From assembly GCA_910579495.1 (NCBI GenBank), contig CAJTVD010000007.1, positions 13,305 to 77,304 on the forward strand: a stretch of 64,000 bases of DNA, written 5' to 3'. A model generated the notes under the pieces. That model did no database searches and was not told where the DNA came from. It saw nothing but the letters and a program-made list of their open reading frames with translations. This document shows positions 50,518 to 58,536 of the stretch, one piece after another. The first letter of the stretch is position 1; each line of letters begins with the position of its first letter. The translations under genes were made by a program, and so were the position numbers. Source of the stretch: an uncultured Lachnospiraceae bacterium. Lineage in GTDB: Bacteria; Bacillota; Clostridia; Lachnospirales; Lachnospiraceae.

Positions 50518-50727
50518 ATCCCCACACCCCTGTCATCCTATATAAATACACTTACTAAGTATAACATTTTTCGAGAAAAGTTTCCACCTTATTATTCACA
50601 AGGTTTTAGACATAATCCCGCCTTTTTTTACATATGCCGGGAAGAAGGGCAGCTTTTCCCCATTTTTCCCGGCCAGGCACCGCCCTTTTGGCCATAGCTT
50701 TTCCTGGTGCCTAAGGCTTCCAGCCCC

Positions 50728-52152
50728 TTACATATTGCCATAAATCTCCTGGAGGAATTCCTCCCACTCCTTTTGTGTCATTTTCGTAATGTCCAGCCGT
50801 TCCCCTTCCGGCAACTCAAAATCCCCGCACTGGTTTGTGACCTTAATATCCCCTGCCAGGAGCTCCTCACCGCCCAGGGAAAAGCTGTCAATGCTTACCA
50901 CAAGCTTTTTGCCGGGAATGCTTTTCTTCAACTTTCCCTCCAGCAAAAAGGTACTGATGCCGCCATACCCATCATATCCTTGGAACCGGAAGTCCCCCTT
51001 CTCCTTATCATATTCCAGGGTAACGGTTATATCCTCCCAGGAATCCTCCACCTCATATTCCGCCTGATAGGCACTGCCGGAAAGGCTTCCCCTTCTGGCA
51101 AGCTTTATCTCTCCTTCATGGCCTGAAATGGCCAGCTCCATATTTTCAAGGGGAAAACTCCCCCCATAAAAGTTCCATTCAAAACTGGTGCCTTCCTCCG
51201 GCTGCGCATAAATCCGGGCAAGACGTTTTTTGTATGTATAAAAATAAATGTCAATGGGGCTGTGCTCCCCTAGCTCACTGGCCGTTTCTTCCAGCAGCCC
51301 CACCATGTCATAATACCCCAAAAGCTCCCGGGCGCTTCCAAAACCCGCTGCTGCCGCAACAAGTTCATTGCAGTAATCCCGGAACGCCTCATTCTTCTCA
51401 TAGACCCTCTTAATATCCAGGATATACGCCGCCATATGCTCCCCTGTAAGGGCCGCCCGGTAACCCTTGCAGCTCCTTACCGCCCCATCTACTGTAAGCT
51501 CCCTGCTTTCACAGCCTTCCACTTCCAGGGAGTAGAAAATATCCTTAACGTCCTTGGCAATCTCCAGCATCCCCTGTTTCAGCTCTTCATCCTTAAAATC
51601 CACCTTCCTGCTTCCCTCATTGAGGGATTCCAGATATCCGGCAGTCTCCTGGTCCAGCAGGCCCTGCCTGGCCAGGTTTTCCACATCCGCCTCAAAAGTC
51701 TCCCTGTCTACCCGGAACACATATTCGCTGATATAGGGAATGCCAAGGAGCAGCTCTCCCTTATCCACATACAGCTGGGCATAAAATAGCGAACTGCCAA
51801 AGTAGCCAAGGTCTATCTTGGCACCATAGGCTTGCGTGTTGCCATTTACCAGCATTTCCAGCTGCAAAAGCCCCCCCATCCGGAAGTCCGCTTCCGCCGA
51901 GTATTCCCCATCCTTAAACATCCCCTGGTACTCTTCTAACTGCCACGCCTTCCCCATAGCCTCCAGGCTCTGCGTAAAGGTGTTTTCTATTGCCCCAGCC
52001 AGCGCCTTTTTCTTATTGCCGATAGAACCCGTAGCATACGCCACTCCCAGCAGAAGCAATACAAGCCCTGCCAGTACAGCCGCAGGAATGATGGCTTTCA
52101 TTGCCCGCCCTGTCTTTTCCGGCTCCATACTCCCTTTGTCCATTCCCTCCAT
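50728..52152 (-). CDS. Membrane-anchored protein of unknown function
   Basis: 474 residues. Short cytoplasmic N-terminus, one membrane helix (AIIPAAVLAGLVLLLLGVAY), then a ~430-residue extracellular region rich in beta strands and Tyr/Glu/Gly (YSAEADFRMGGLLQLEMLVN, YGGISTFLLEGKLKK). The layout suggests an extracytoplasmic binding or lipoprotein-like domain of a kind common in Lachnospiraceae; I recognise no family. I chose the ATG at 52152 (AAAGGAGAAGGGT upstream); the longer frame to 52185 enters the rpsR terminator hairpin. Confidence 0.65.
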   Translation of the reverse strand: MEGMDKGSMEPEKTGRAMKAIIPAAVLAGLVLLLLGVAYATGSIGNKKKALAGAIENTFTQSLEAMGKAWQLEEYQGMFKDGEYSAEADFRMGGLLQLEMLVNGNTQAYGAKIDLGYFGSSLFYAQLYVDKGELLLGIPYISEYVFRVDRETFEADVENLARQGLLDQETAGYLESLNEGSRKVDFKDEELKQGMLEIAKDVKDIFYSLEVEGCESRELTVDGAVRSCKGYRAALTGEHMAAYILDIKRVYEKNEAFRDYCNELVAAAAGFGSARELLGYYDMVGLLEETASELGEHSPIDIYFYTYKKRLARIYAQPEEGTSFEWNFYGGSFPLENMELAISGHEGEIKLARRGSLSGSAYQAEYEVEDSWEDITVTLEYDKEKGDFRFQGYDGYGGISTFLLEGKLKKSIPGKKLVVSIDSFSLGGEELLAGDIKVTNQCGDFELPEGERLDITKMTQKEWEEFLQEIYGNM

Positions 52153-52174
52153 ACCCTTCTCCTTTTTTGAAAAA

Positions 52175-52206
52175 AAACCAACCATCCCATAAGAGATGAT
52201 TGGTTT
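52175..52206 (-). terminator. Terminator of the rpsF-ssb-rpsR operon
   Basis: 12-bp stem with one wobble (52175-52186 and 52195-52206) followed on the minus strand by TTTTTTTT, 23 nt past rpsR. Confidence 0.85.
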
Positions 52207-52228
52207 ACGAAATCTTCACCTGAAACTA

Positions 52229-52498
52229 TTAATCACAGGTATAAGGCATCAATGCAACATGGCGTGCTCTCTTGATTGCCACTGTAAGCGCCCTCTGGTG
52301 CTTCGCACAGTTTCCTGTAATTCTTCTGGGGAGGATCTTTCCTCGCTCAGACACATATCTTTTTAATTTATTAACATCTTTATAATCAATTACATTATCC
52401 TTATCCTTGCCGCAAAATACACAGACTTTTTTTCTTCTGCGCATTCCGCCTTTTTTTCTCATGGGAGAATCAGACTTCTCTGCTTTATTGTATGCCAT
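52229..52498 (-). CDS. rpsR: 30S ribosomal protein bS18
   Basis: 89 residues. N-terminus with basic tail (MRRRKKVCVFCGKDKDNVIDYKD with its CxxC), then VNKLKRYVSERGKILPRRIT and GNCAKHQRALTVAIKRARHV, the S18 core. Standard partner of ssb and rpsF. The two-Cys form (CVFC) is zinc-ribbon-like, more often seen in clostridia. Confidence 0.97.
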   Translation of the reverse strand: MAYNKAEKSDSPMRKKGGMRRRKKVCVFCGKDKDNVIDYKDVNKLKRYVSERGKILPRRITGNCAKHQRALTVAIKRARHVALMPYTCD

Positions 52499-52532
52499 AA
52501 TGATTGCCTCCTATCTTATTTGCACTGCTGAT

Positions 52533-52982
52533 TTAGTTAAACGGCAGCTCTTCGTCTATTCCGTCGGGAATATTCATAAATCCGTCGCCTGCGCCCTGTG
52601 GCTGGGGCATCCTGCTTCCACCTCCGGCAAAGCCGCCGTCCATGCCGCCACCGTTGCTGTTTTTGCTCTCCACGAACTCGTGGTCCTCCACTACAACGTC
52701 GGTGGTGTAGACCCTCACGCCATCCTTGTTGGTATAGCTGCCTGTCTGGATGCGCCCTGTAACTAAAATCTTGGTTCCCTTCCTTAAGTATCTTTCAGCG
52801 AACTCACCGGCCCTTCCAAAAGCAACACAGCCAATAAAATCTGCGGAATTTTCATCGTTGTTGCGGTTGAACCTGCGGTCTACTGCAAGGGTGTACCTTG
52901 CAACCGCAGTGGAATTTTCTCCCTGGGAATACCTTACTTCCGGATCCCTTGTCAAACGCCCCATCAATATTACTTTATTCAT
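52533..52982 (-). CDS. ssb: Single-stranded DNA-binding protein
   Basis: 149 residues. OB fold with MNKVILMGRLTRDPEVRYSQ, then ADFIGCVAFGRAGEFAERYL and KGTKILVTGRIQTGSYTN. A Gly/Asn-rich linker leads to the acidic tail DGIDEELPFN, the conserved site that recruits replication and repair proteins. Between rpsF and rpsR as in most bacteria of the group. Confidence 0.98.
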   Translation of the reverse strand: MNKVILMGRLTRDPEVRYSQGENSTAVARYTLAVDRRFNRNNDENSADFIGCVAFGRAGEFAERYLRKGTKILVTGRIQTGSYTNKDGVRVYTTDVVVEDHEFVESKNSNGGGMDGGFAGGGSRMPQPQGAGDGFMNIPDGIDEELPFN

Positions 52983-53020
52983 ACCCGCCTCTTCTTTCCA
53001 GCATATACTCTTTCTACGCT

Positions 53021-53308
53021 TTACGCTTCCTGTTTAACGCATAAAAATCTGATAACGTTGTCCATAATGCGCACACGGTTTTCAATCTCAATGGGCGCAG
53101 TGGTTTCTGCGTCGAACTGGATGAAGTAATAGAAAGCTTCTTTCATCTTCTGCACTTCATAGGCCAGCCTCTTCTTGCCCCAGTCGTCAACATTGGTAAT
53201 GGTGCCGCCAAATCTTTCGATCAGCGCTTTGCATTTGTCAACAACTGCCGCTCTTTCCTCATCATCGATCTTCGCATTGACAACAACGGCTAATTCATAC
53301 TTCTTCAT
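53021..53308 (-). CDS. rpsF: 30S ribosomal protein bS6
   Basis: 95 residues: MKKYELAVVVNAKIDDEERA, then FGGTITNVDDWGKKRLAYEV and KEAFYYFIQFDA. Contacts S18 in the small subunit platform. First gene of the operon with AGGAGG-like site upstream. Confidence 0.98.
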   Translation of the reverse strand: MKKYELAVVVNAKIDDEERAAVVDKCKALIERFGGTITNVDDWGKKRLAYEVQKMKEAFYYFIQFDAETTAPIEIENRVRIMDNVIRFLCVKQEA

Positions 53309-53404
53309 GCTTAAGTTACCTCCTTTTGGTCTCTGGCCCCCTTACGGGGAGCAAGGAAATTTTTCCGCACCAGGCGGAATAAATTTAACATATCACGGTG
53401 TTCT

Positions 53405-53433
53405 ATGATACCATGAATTCCCGGATATTTCAA
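53405..53433 (-). promoter_or_regulatory. Promoter of the rpsF operon
   Basis: Minus strand TTGAAA (53428-53433), 17-nt spacer ending TGG (extended -10), TATCAT (53405-53410), about 95 nt before rpsF. The long leader could hold an S6:S18-type autoregulatory fold, but I cannot show one. Confidence 0.6.
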
Positions 53434-53504
53434 GTATTTGTCCACATTTTGGGGAAAACTGTTAACAAAACCCCCGGGAGCCCAATGGCCGTGCTGCTAC
53501 TGCC

Positions 53505-53687
53505 TTACGCCTTACGGCTGATTTGTTTGATCTTTTTCTCTGTGCGGCTTCTGGGACCCATCACCTGATGGCCGCAGCCTAAGCACTTGAGCCTGAAATC
53601 CGCGCCCACACGCAGCACCTCCCACTCAAAGCTCCCGCAGGGATGGGGCTTTTTTAGAACCAGTGTGTCTCCAACCTGAATATCCAT
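53505..53687 (-). CDS. DUF951 domain protein
   Basis: 60 residues with the DUF951 pattern VGDTLVLKKPHPCGSFEWEV, then RLKCLGCGHQVMGPRSRTEK. The Cys residues (PCG and CLGCG) probably hold zinc. Small basic cytosolic protein of unknown role, usually next to rpsF or mechanosensitive channel genes in Firmicutes. ATG at 53687. Confidence 0.9.
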   Translation of the reverse strand: MDIQVGDTLVLKKPHPCGSFEWEVLRVGADFRLKCLGCGHQVMGPRSRTEKKIKQISRKA

Positions 53688-53744
53688 AAAATGTGCCGTC
53701 CTTTCCTGCCAAATCCTAACAATATAAGCCCTTCGGGAATCCTT

Positions 53745-54461
53745 TTACAAAGCGCCGAAGATCTCCCCGATGCTGCCCTGTACCACCAGGTCCGCTGCCC
53801 CGTCCCTGGCAGTAGGGGTCTTGTTCACCAGTACCAGTTTGCCGCCCCTGTAATAATCGATCAGCCCCGCCGCAGGGTAAACCACCAGGGATGTGCCGCC
53901 CACAATCAGTACATCCGCATTTCTTATATAATTAATGGCTTCCCTTAAGGTCCCGCCGTCCAGCCCTTCCTCATAGAGCACCACATCCGGCTTGATGGAG
54001 CCGCCGCAGGCATCACATCTGGGAACCCCCTTTGCCTCTTGCATATACTCTGCGCCAAAAAACTTCCCACACCCTTCACAGTAATTCCGCAGTACGCTGC
54101 CGTGAAGCTCCAGCACCTTTTCACTGCCCGCCGCCTGGTGCAGCCCGTCAATGTTCTGGGTGATCACCGCTTTCAGCTTCCCCTGTTTCTCCCATTGGGC
54201 AAGCTTTAAATGGGCGGCATTCGGCCTGGCTCCCAAACAGAGCATCTTATCCTGGTAAAACCGGAAAAACTCCTCCGGCTTCCTTCTGAAAAACGTATGG
54301 CTCAAAATGGTTTCCGGCGGGTAATCATATTTCTGGTTATAAAGCCCGTCCACGCTCCTAAAGTCCGGTATGCCGCTTTCTGTGGAAACCCCCGCTCCCC
54401 CGAAAAACACGATATTATCACTGTTATTTACGATTTCCCTTAATTTTTCAAGCTGTTCCAT
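53745..54461 (-). CDS. Sir2 family NAD-dependent protein deacylase
   Basis: 238 residues from the ATG at 54461 (GGAGGGG upstream). Rossmann part with FFGGAGVSTESGIPDFRS, ITQNIDGLHQAAGS and LELHGSV (catalytic His), zinc cysteines YCEGCGKFF and CDACGG, and IVGGTSLVVYPAAGL, where NAD binds. Removes acyl groups from lysine. A longer frame from 54593 is not supported. Confidence 0.96.
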   Translation of the reverse strand: MEQLEKLREIVNNSDNIVFFGGAGVSTESGIPDFRSVDGLYNQKYDYPPETILSHTFFRRKPEEFFRFYQDKMLCLGARPNAAHLKLAQWEKQGKLKAVITQNIDGLHQAAGSEKVLELHGSVLRNYCEGCGKFFGAEYMQEAKGVPRCDACGGSIKPDVVLYEEGLDGGTLREAINYIRNADVLIVGGTSLVVYPAAGLIDYYRGGKLVLVNKTPTARDGAADLVVQGSIGEIFGAL

Positions 54462-54607
54462 CCTAACCCCTCCAATCCCGTTACTGCCCTGCCTGTTCTT
54501 AGCAGCTTGGTTCCCGCTTTCCCTTGGCACAGGCATCCTCCCCTTTATTTTACCTGTAATCTTGCGCTTTGTAAAACCTTTTCGCCTATTCACAAAAAAG
54601 CAATTTC

Positions 54608-55351
54608 CTACATGTTCCCCATCAGGAAATCCTTCATCACGCCGAAAAATTCCCGCATCATATTGTTAGGCTGCAAAAAAGGCTCTCCCTTTGCGGCGAT
54701 CCCATATACATTTTCATATCCCGCCTTCCGGGCGATCCTGACAGCCCGGAACACATGGAAATCATTACTCACAATGCCTACCCTGTCCTTTTCCTTATCC
54801 AAAAATTCCCCGGAAAAGGCCAGGTTCTGGAAGGTGTTTCTTGACTGGCCCTCCTGGAGGATCCGCTCCGGCGCGATCCCCTTCCCCACCAGATATTCAT
54901 ACATCCCCTGGGCTTCCGGAATATGCTCGTCAGCCCCCTGGCCGCCGGATACGATCACCCTGGTGTCCCCGTTCTTTTCCAGATAAAGGTACGCTTCATC
55001 CAGCCGGTACTGAAGCACCCTGGAAGGCCCGCTCCTTTTCATCTGTGCCCCCAGCACCACCAGATAGTCCAGCCCCTCCGGGGCTTTCTGTGAAAACCCG
55101 CTGATGACCAGCCCTTCCACCAGGACAAAGGCCAGGATCCCCACGCACACCAGCGCCACAAAAATTTTCCTAAACCAGCCTGGGATCCGCTGCTCCCAGA
55201 TCCCTTTTTTCAATAGAAGGGACAGGCTCATCGCCCCTGCCCCAAGAAACAGCCATATAAAATAAAAATTGGTCCCATGCCCCGTAAAAAAGGCGATACA
55301 TAGAAAATAGCCCAAACATAAAGCGCCCAGCAATAGTAAAATCAAATACAT
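54608..55351 (-). CDS. YdcF-like (DUF218/ElyC) membrane protein
   Basis: 247 residues. Three or so N-terminal membrane helices (YLILLLLGALCLGYFLCIAF, YFIWLFLGAGAMSLSLLL, IFVALVCVGILAFVLVEGL), then the extracytoplasmic DUF218 domain: LDYLVVLGAQMKRSGPSRVL, VIVSGGQGADE, ILQEGQSRNTFQNL, IVSNDFHVFRA. ElyC/SanA relatives affect envelope and polyprenyl-carrier metabolism; the precise function is unknown. Confidence 0.9.
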   Translation of the reverse strand: MYLILLLLGALCLGYFLCIAFFTGHGTNFYFIWLFLGAGAMSLSLLLKKGIWEQRIPGWFRKIFVALVCVGILAFVLVEGLVISGFSQKAPEGLDYLVVLGAQMKRSGPSRVLQYRLDEAYLYLEKNGDTRVIVSGGQGADEHIPEAQGMYEYLVGKGIAPERILQEGQSRNTFQNLAFSGEFLDKEKDRVGIVSNDFHVFRAVRIARKAGYENVYGIAAKGEPFLQPNNMMREFFGVMKDFLMGNM

Positions 55352-55450
55352 TTTTCCTGCCTCCTGGCTTTATTTTAACATCCGGAAAAGGGAAATCAAA
55401 TGAATAGATTTAAAATTTATGAATTATTAAGAAACCCGGAAAATAAATAT

Positions 55451-55471
55451 GGCTATGCCAAAAGCATAGCC
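55451..55471 (-). terminator. Hairpin after the DUF3592 gene
   Basis: GGCTATGC/GCATAGCC stem (55451-55458, 55464-55471), followed on the minus strand by ATATTTATTTT. A likely terminator about 85 nt past the stop. Confidence 0.55.
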
Positions 55472-55556
55472 ACAACAGGGAAATTTTGCCGGATATCCCG
55501 CCGGCTGTAAACTTCCCCATGTATCGGTCCCGCCGCCAATATCTATGTTCTGGGCC

Positions 55557-56015
55557 TTATTGAGTGAGAAGGGAAAACACAATATTGAACAGGAACAGAC
55601 AAAGCACCACCATCCCTGCCAGAGCCCTTACGCGGCTGCTCTCCAGTTGCTTGCGGAACTCCTCCACGATACAGCAAGAAGGGTCAGAAGGGACATAGTT
55701 AACACGATAGGTTTCGCCAAGGCTGTAACTTCCCTTCCGTTTCTCAGCGAAGTCCAGGCTTACCGTATATTCTTTCCCATTCACCTGATAGGAAACCACA
55801 GGGTATTCGTTTTTCCAGCGGAAAGAACGGTTACTGCGGCGGACTGTCACCAACTCGCTGACCCTCCCGTTAACGCTTCCTGTCATCTCCTGGGCCCGTT
55901 TAAGCAGCCCGCTTCTCTTCTTGAAATTGCGGAAGTTCATAAAAGCCAGCGCCGCAAACAGGAGCCCGAGAAAAGCCGACACGCCCATCACCAGTGTCTG
56001 TACACCTGCATCCAT
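55557..56015 (-). CDS. DUF3592-like membrane protein
   Basis: 152 residues. N-terminal helix (LVMGVSAFLGLLFAALAFM) and C-terminal helix (LAGMVVLCLFLFNIVFSLL) flank a soluble domain with YPVVSYQVNGKEYTVSL and YSLGETYRVNYVPSDPSCCI, the DUF3592 layout. Function unknown. Single-gene unit. Confidence 0.8.
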   Translation of the reverse strand: MDAGVQTLVMGVSAFLGLLFAALAFMNFRNFKKRSGLLKRAQEMTGSVNGRVSELVTVRRSNRSFRWKNEYPVVSYQVNGKEYTVSLDFAEKRKGSYSLGETYRVNYVPSDPSCCIVEEFRKQLESSRVRALAGMVVLCLFLFNIVFSLLTQ

Positions 56016-56120
56016 AAAACTACCTCCTAAAGTAAAAATTTCAGCATATGATACTCTGCCTTCTGTATTCTACCATACATCCAACCGGATAGGCAAGCCC
56101 GCCACACCGGCATCCCAGCT

Positions 56121-57812
56121 TTACGCCCCGTCTGCGCTCCCAATAAGCACTTTCTTCCCGCAAAACGCAAACCCGTACTTCCGTATCCGCCCTTTAGGGA
56201 TCCCTTTTGCAATGAGATCTGCCTGGTAGCCCATTTCCTCGATCTGCCTGATTGCCGCCTTTACTGTATGTGACAGTTCCTTTTCGTCCTCGTCCTGTAC
56301 TTTAAATTCTAAAACCATGGCATCATACTCTGGTTTCCTGGGTTCCAGCACCACATCGTACCTGCCAAACCCACTTTCACGGTTAGACGTAACTACATAT
56401 TTATCAGCCAGCTCCACCATCAGCCCCAATACAAACCCATGATAGAAACGCTCCGGCTGCCTTTCGGAAGGCCTGGTCCCTGTGTCAAAGCTGCTGAACA
56501 TCTCCTGTGTAACTTTATTCATATAAAAATTCATTGCCTTTATATCATCCAGCAGCAGTGCACGGATAAAATCATTGTAATTATCACTTTCGCAAAACCA
56601 GTCCTGTATCATATTTTCAAACATGATATGCACTTCCTTGTTTGTCAATTCCATATCATAATATGTGCGGCCTGTGCTTTCCTCAAAAGCAGTCCCTGCC
56701 ACTTTCAGGTATCCGCTGGCAAGCAGCAGGCTCCACACAGCGTTCTTCCTGGTAAACAGGTGGTTGTATACAATCTGTTCATCTATTTCCATATGGAGCA
56801 TCCCGCCCCCCAGCAAAGCTTCAAAGCTCTTTTTAATATCAGGTTTCCCTTCCCTAAGCAGCTTTTCTACCAGGCCATTGGCGCTGGTATTAGCCCAGTA
56901 AGCCCCCACTTTCCTTTCTGAGAGAAAATAAGCCACAGACCAGGGATTATAAATATCTCTCCAGTCCCCAAAGGTAAACCCATCGTACCAATTCTTTACC
57001 TGCTGTTTCTGGCCGGACAGGCCGTACTCTTCCAGGGCAGCAAATACCTCTTCTTCCGTAAACCCAAAGCAGCCCGCATATCTGCCTGAGGTCGTTGTGA
57101 CCACCCGCAGATTATTCAGGCCAGAAAAGACAGACTCTTTACTTACCCGTGTGATTCCTGTCATAACTGCACGTTCCAGGTAAGGGTTCGTTTTAAAAGT
57201 GGAGTTCAGCAAACTCCTGGTAAATGCCACCATCTCATTCCAATACCCGTTCACATACGCCTCCTGCAGGGGCGTGTCATACTCGTCCAAAAGGATAATG
57301 GCCTTCCTCCCATAATACCTGCCCAAAAAATCCGACAAAGACCGGAGGGATGCTGCTGCCACACTATCCCACATATTTGCAGAAACCTTTTCATAAAAAT
57401 CCTGTTCCTTGCCGTTAAGCAGCCCACTGCCAGGGAGATAGTCATGCTTATTATACTGCTCCTCTATGATTCTGCATATTGATTCCCGGGCACCTGCAAA
57501 TGTATTTTCTTTGATTCCCGCAAAACTGATAAAAAGGACAGGGTATGTCCCCTGCAGATCCCGGTACTTCTCATCTTCCCAGATGGAAAGCCCTTCAAAC
57601 AGCCCGCTTTTTCCCGCCTGCCTGACAGAAAAGAAATACTCCAGCATACTCATATTTAAGGTCTTGCCAAACCTGCGGGGGCGCGTAATCAGTGTCACCT
57701 CGTCACCTGACTCCCACCATTCCCGGATAAAATTTGTTTTGTCTATATAAAAATTATTATTTACCCTGATTTTTTCGAAATCCTGATTCCCAATGCCAAC
57801 CTTCCTTGCCAT
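56121..57812 (-). CDS. AAA-ATPase-like / PD-(D/E)XK nuclease-fold protein
   Basis: 563 residues from the ATG at 57812 (AAAAGGA upstream). The N-terminal part is an AAA-ATPase-like domain: FYIDKTNFIREWW, LITRPRRFGKTLNMSML (Walker A), AIILLDEYDTPLQEAY (Walker B) and MTGITRVSKESVFSGLNNL. The C-terminal part is a PDDEXK_9 domain: LEPRKPEYDAMVLEFKVQDE (active-site Asp and Glu-x-Lys) and IRKYGFAFCGKKVLI. Such proteins occur in many copies in gut Clostridia and Bacteroidetes; function unknown, mobile-element defence often suggested. The frame extends to 57914 without support. Confidence 0.9.
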   Translation of the reverse strand: MARKVGIGNQDFEKIRVNNNFYIDKTNFIREWWESGDEVTLITRPRRFGKTLNMSMLEYFFSVRQAGKSGLFEGLSIWEDEKYRDLQGTYPVLFISFAGIKENTFAGARESICRIIEEQYNKHDYLPGSGLLNGKEQDFYEKVSANMWDSVAAASLRSLSDFLGRYYGRKAIILLDEYDTPLQEAYVNGYWNEMVAFTRSLLNSTFKTNPYLERAVMTGITRVSKESVFSGLNNLRVVTTTSGRYAGCFGFTEEEVFAALEEYGLSGQKQQVKNWYDGFTFGDWRDIYNPWSVAYFLSERKVGAYWANTSANGLVEKLLREGKPDIKKSFEALLGGGMLHMEIDEQIVYNHLFTRKNAVWSLLLASGYLKVAGTAFEESTGRTYYDMELTNKEVHIMFENMIQDWFCESDNYNDFIRALLLDDIKAMNFYMNKVTQEMFSSFDTGTRPSERQPERFYHGFVLGLMVELADKYVVTSNRESGFGRYDVVLEPRKPEYDAMVLEFKVQDEDEKELSHTVKAAIRQIEEMGYQADLIAKGIPKGRIRKYGFAFCGKKVLIGSADGA

Positions 57813-58000
57813 AGCCTGTATCCTTTTCTGCCCATGCTTCTCCCTGATGCAGCCCTTCTGGAATTTATTATACCCTTTACTTAACCACTTCACAATGGAA
57901 TCTTTCCTGTTCACAATAACCAGTTATCCTGGGTTAAAAAATCCCCGGAAACCAAAAACTGATTTCCGGGGATCCCATCTGTTCCCTTACACTTCTGTCT

Positions 58001-58339
58001 CTATTCTTCTGCCCCAAACCAGATATAGGATACCTGAAAACTGCCGGAAGCACTCTTGCCTTCCTCCTCCCCCGGATATCCCATCAGGGCTGCCTTAACA
58101 GGGTATTCCGCCTGGAACTCCCAGGAATTCATTGTTACGCCATTATTAAGCTCTTCCGTCACAGGTTCCCCATAAAGCCTGGCCATCTCAGCATTTACAG
58201 CATCATAGCCTGCTGCGTCGTTAAGCCTGATATTAATATTGGTAAGCTTTCCATTGATAAACTCAAAAAAACTGTCCTGGATTTCCACCCCGGCAATGTC
58301 CAGGGGAGACTTCCGCAACAAATAAGTGACGCTTTCCAA
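58001..58339 (-). pseudogene. Probable C-terminal fragment of a larger protein
   Basis: A 112-codon frame (from a TTG at 58339) encodes LESVTYLLRKSPLDIAGVEI, then DSFFEFINGKLTNINIRLND and SFQVSYIWFGAEE. It looks like a real protein domain, but it lacks a good start: the nearest GGGGGAGCT ATG (58362) opens the other frame and runs to a stop after 53 codons. So this may be the remnant of a lipoprotein gene or a frame-shifted small gene. Family unknown. Confidence 0.45.
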
Positions 58340-58536
58340 CTTATTTGTTTCTTCATAGCTCCCCCTTCCTTACAGCAAAAACCGCCTGCTGAAAGCTTTC
58401 CTTTGAAATCTATATAATATTTTTATACCACAGATCCATACCAGCGTCAATATCTTATGCAACATTTCCATAATAACGCAAAAATTGACTTTATCTATTA
58501 TAGCCAAATTCATCCCCGGCAAATAATTTCCATCAC

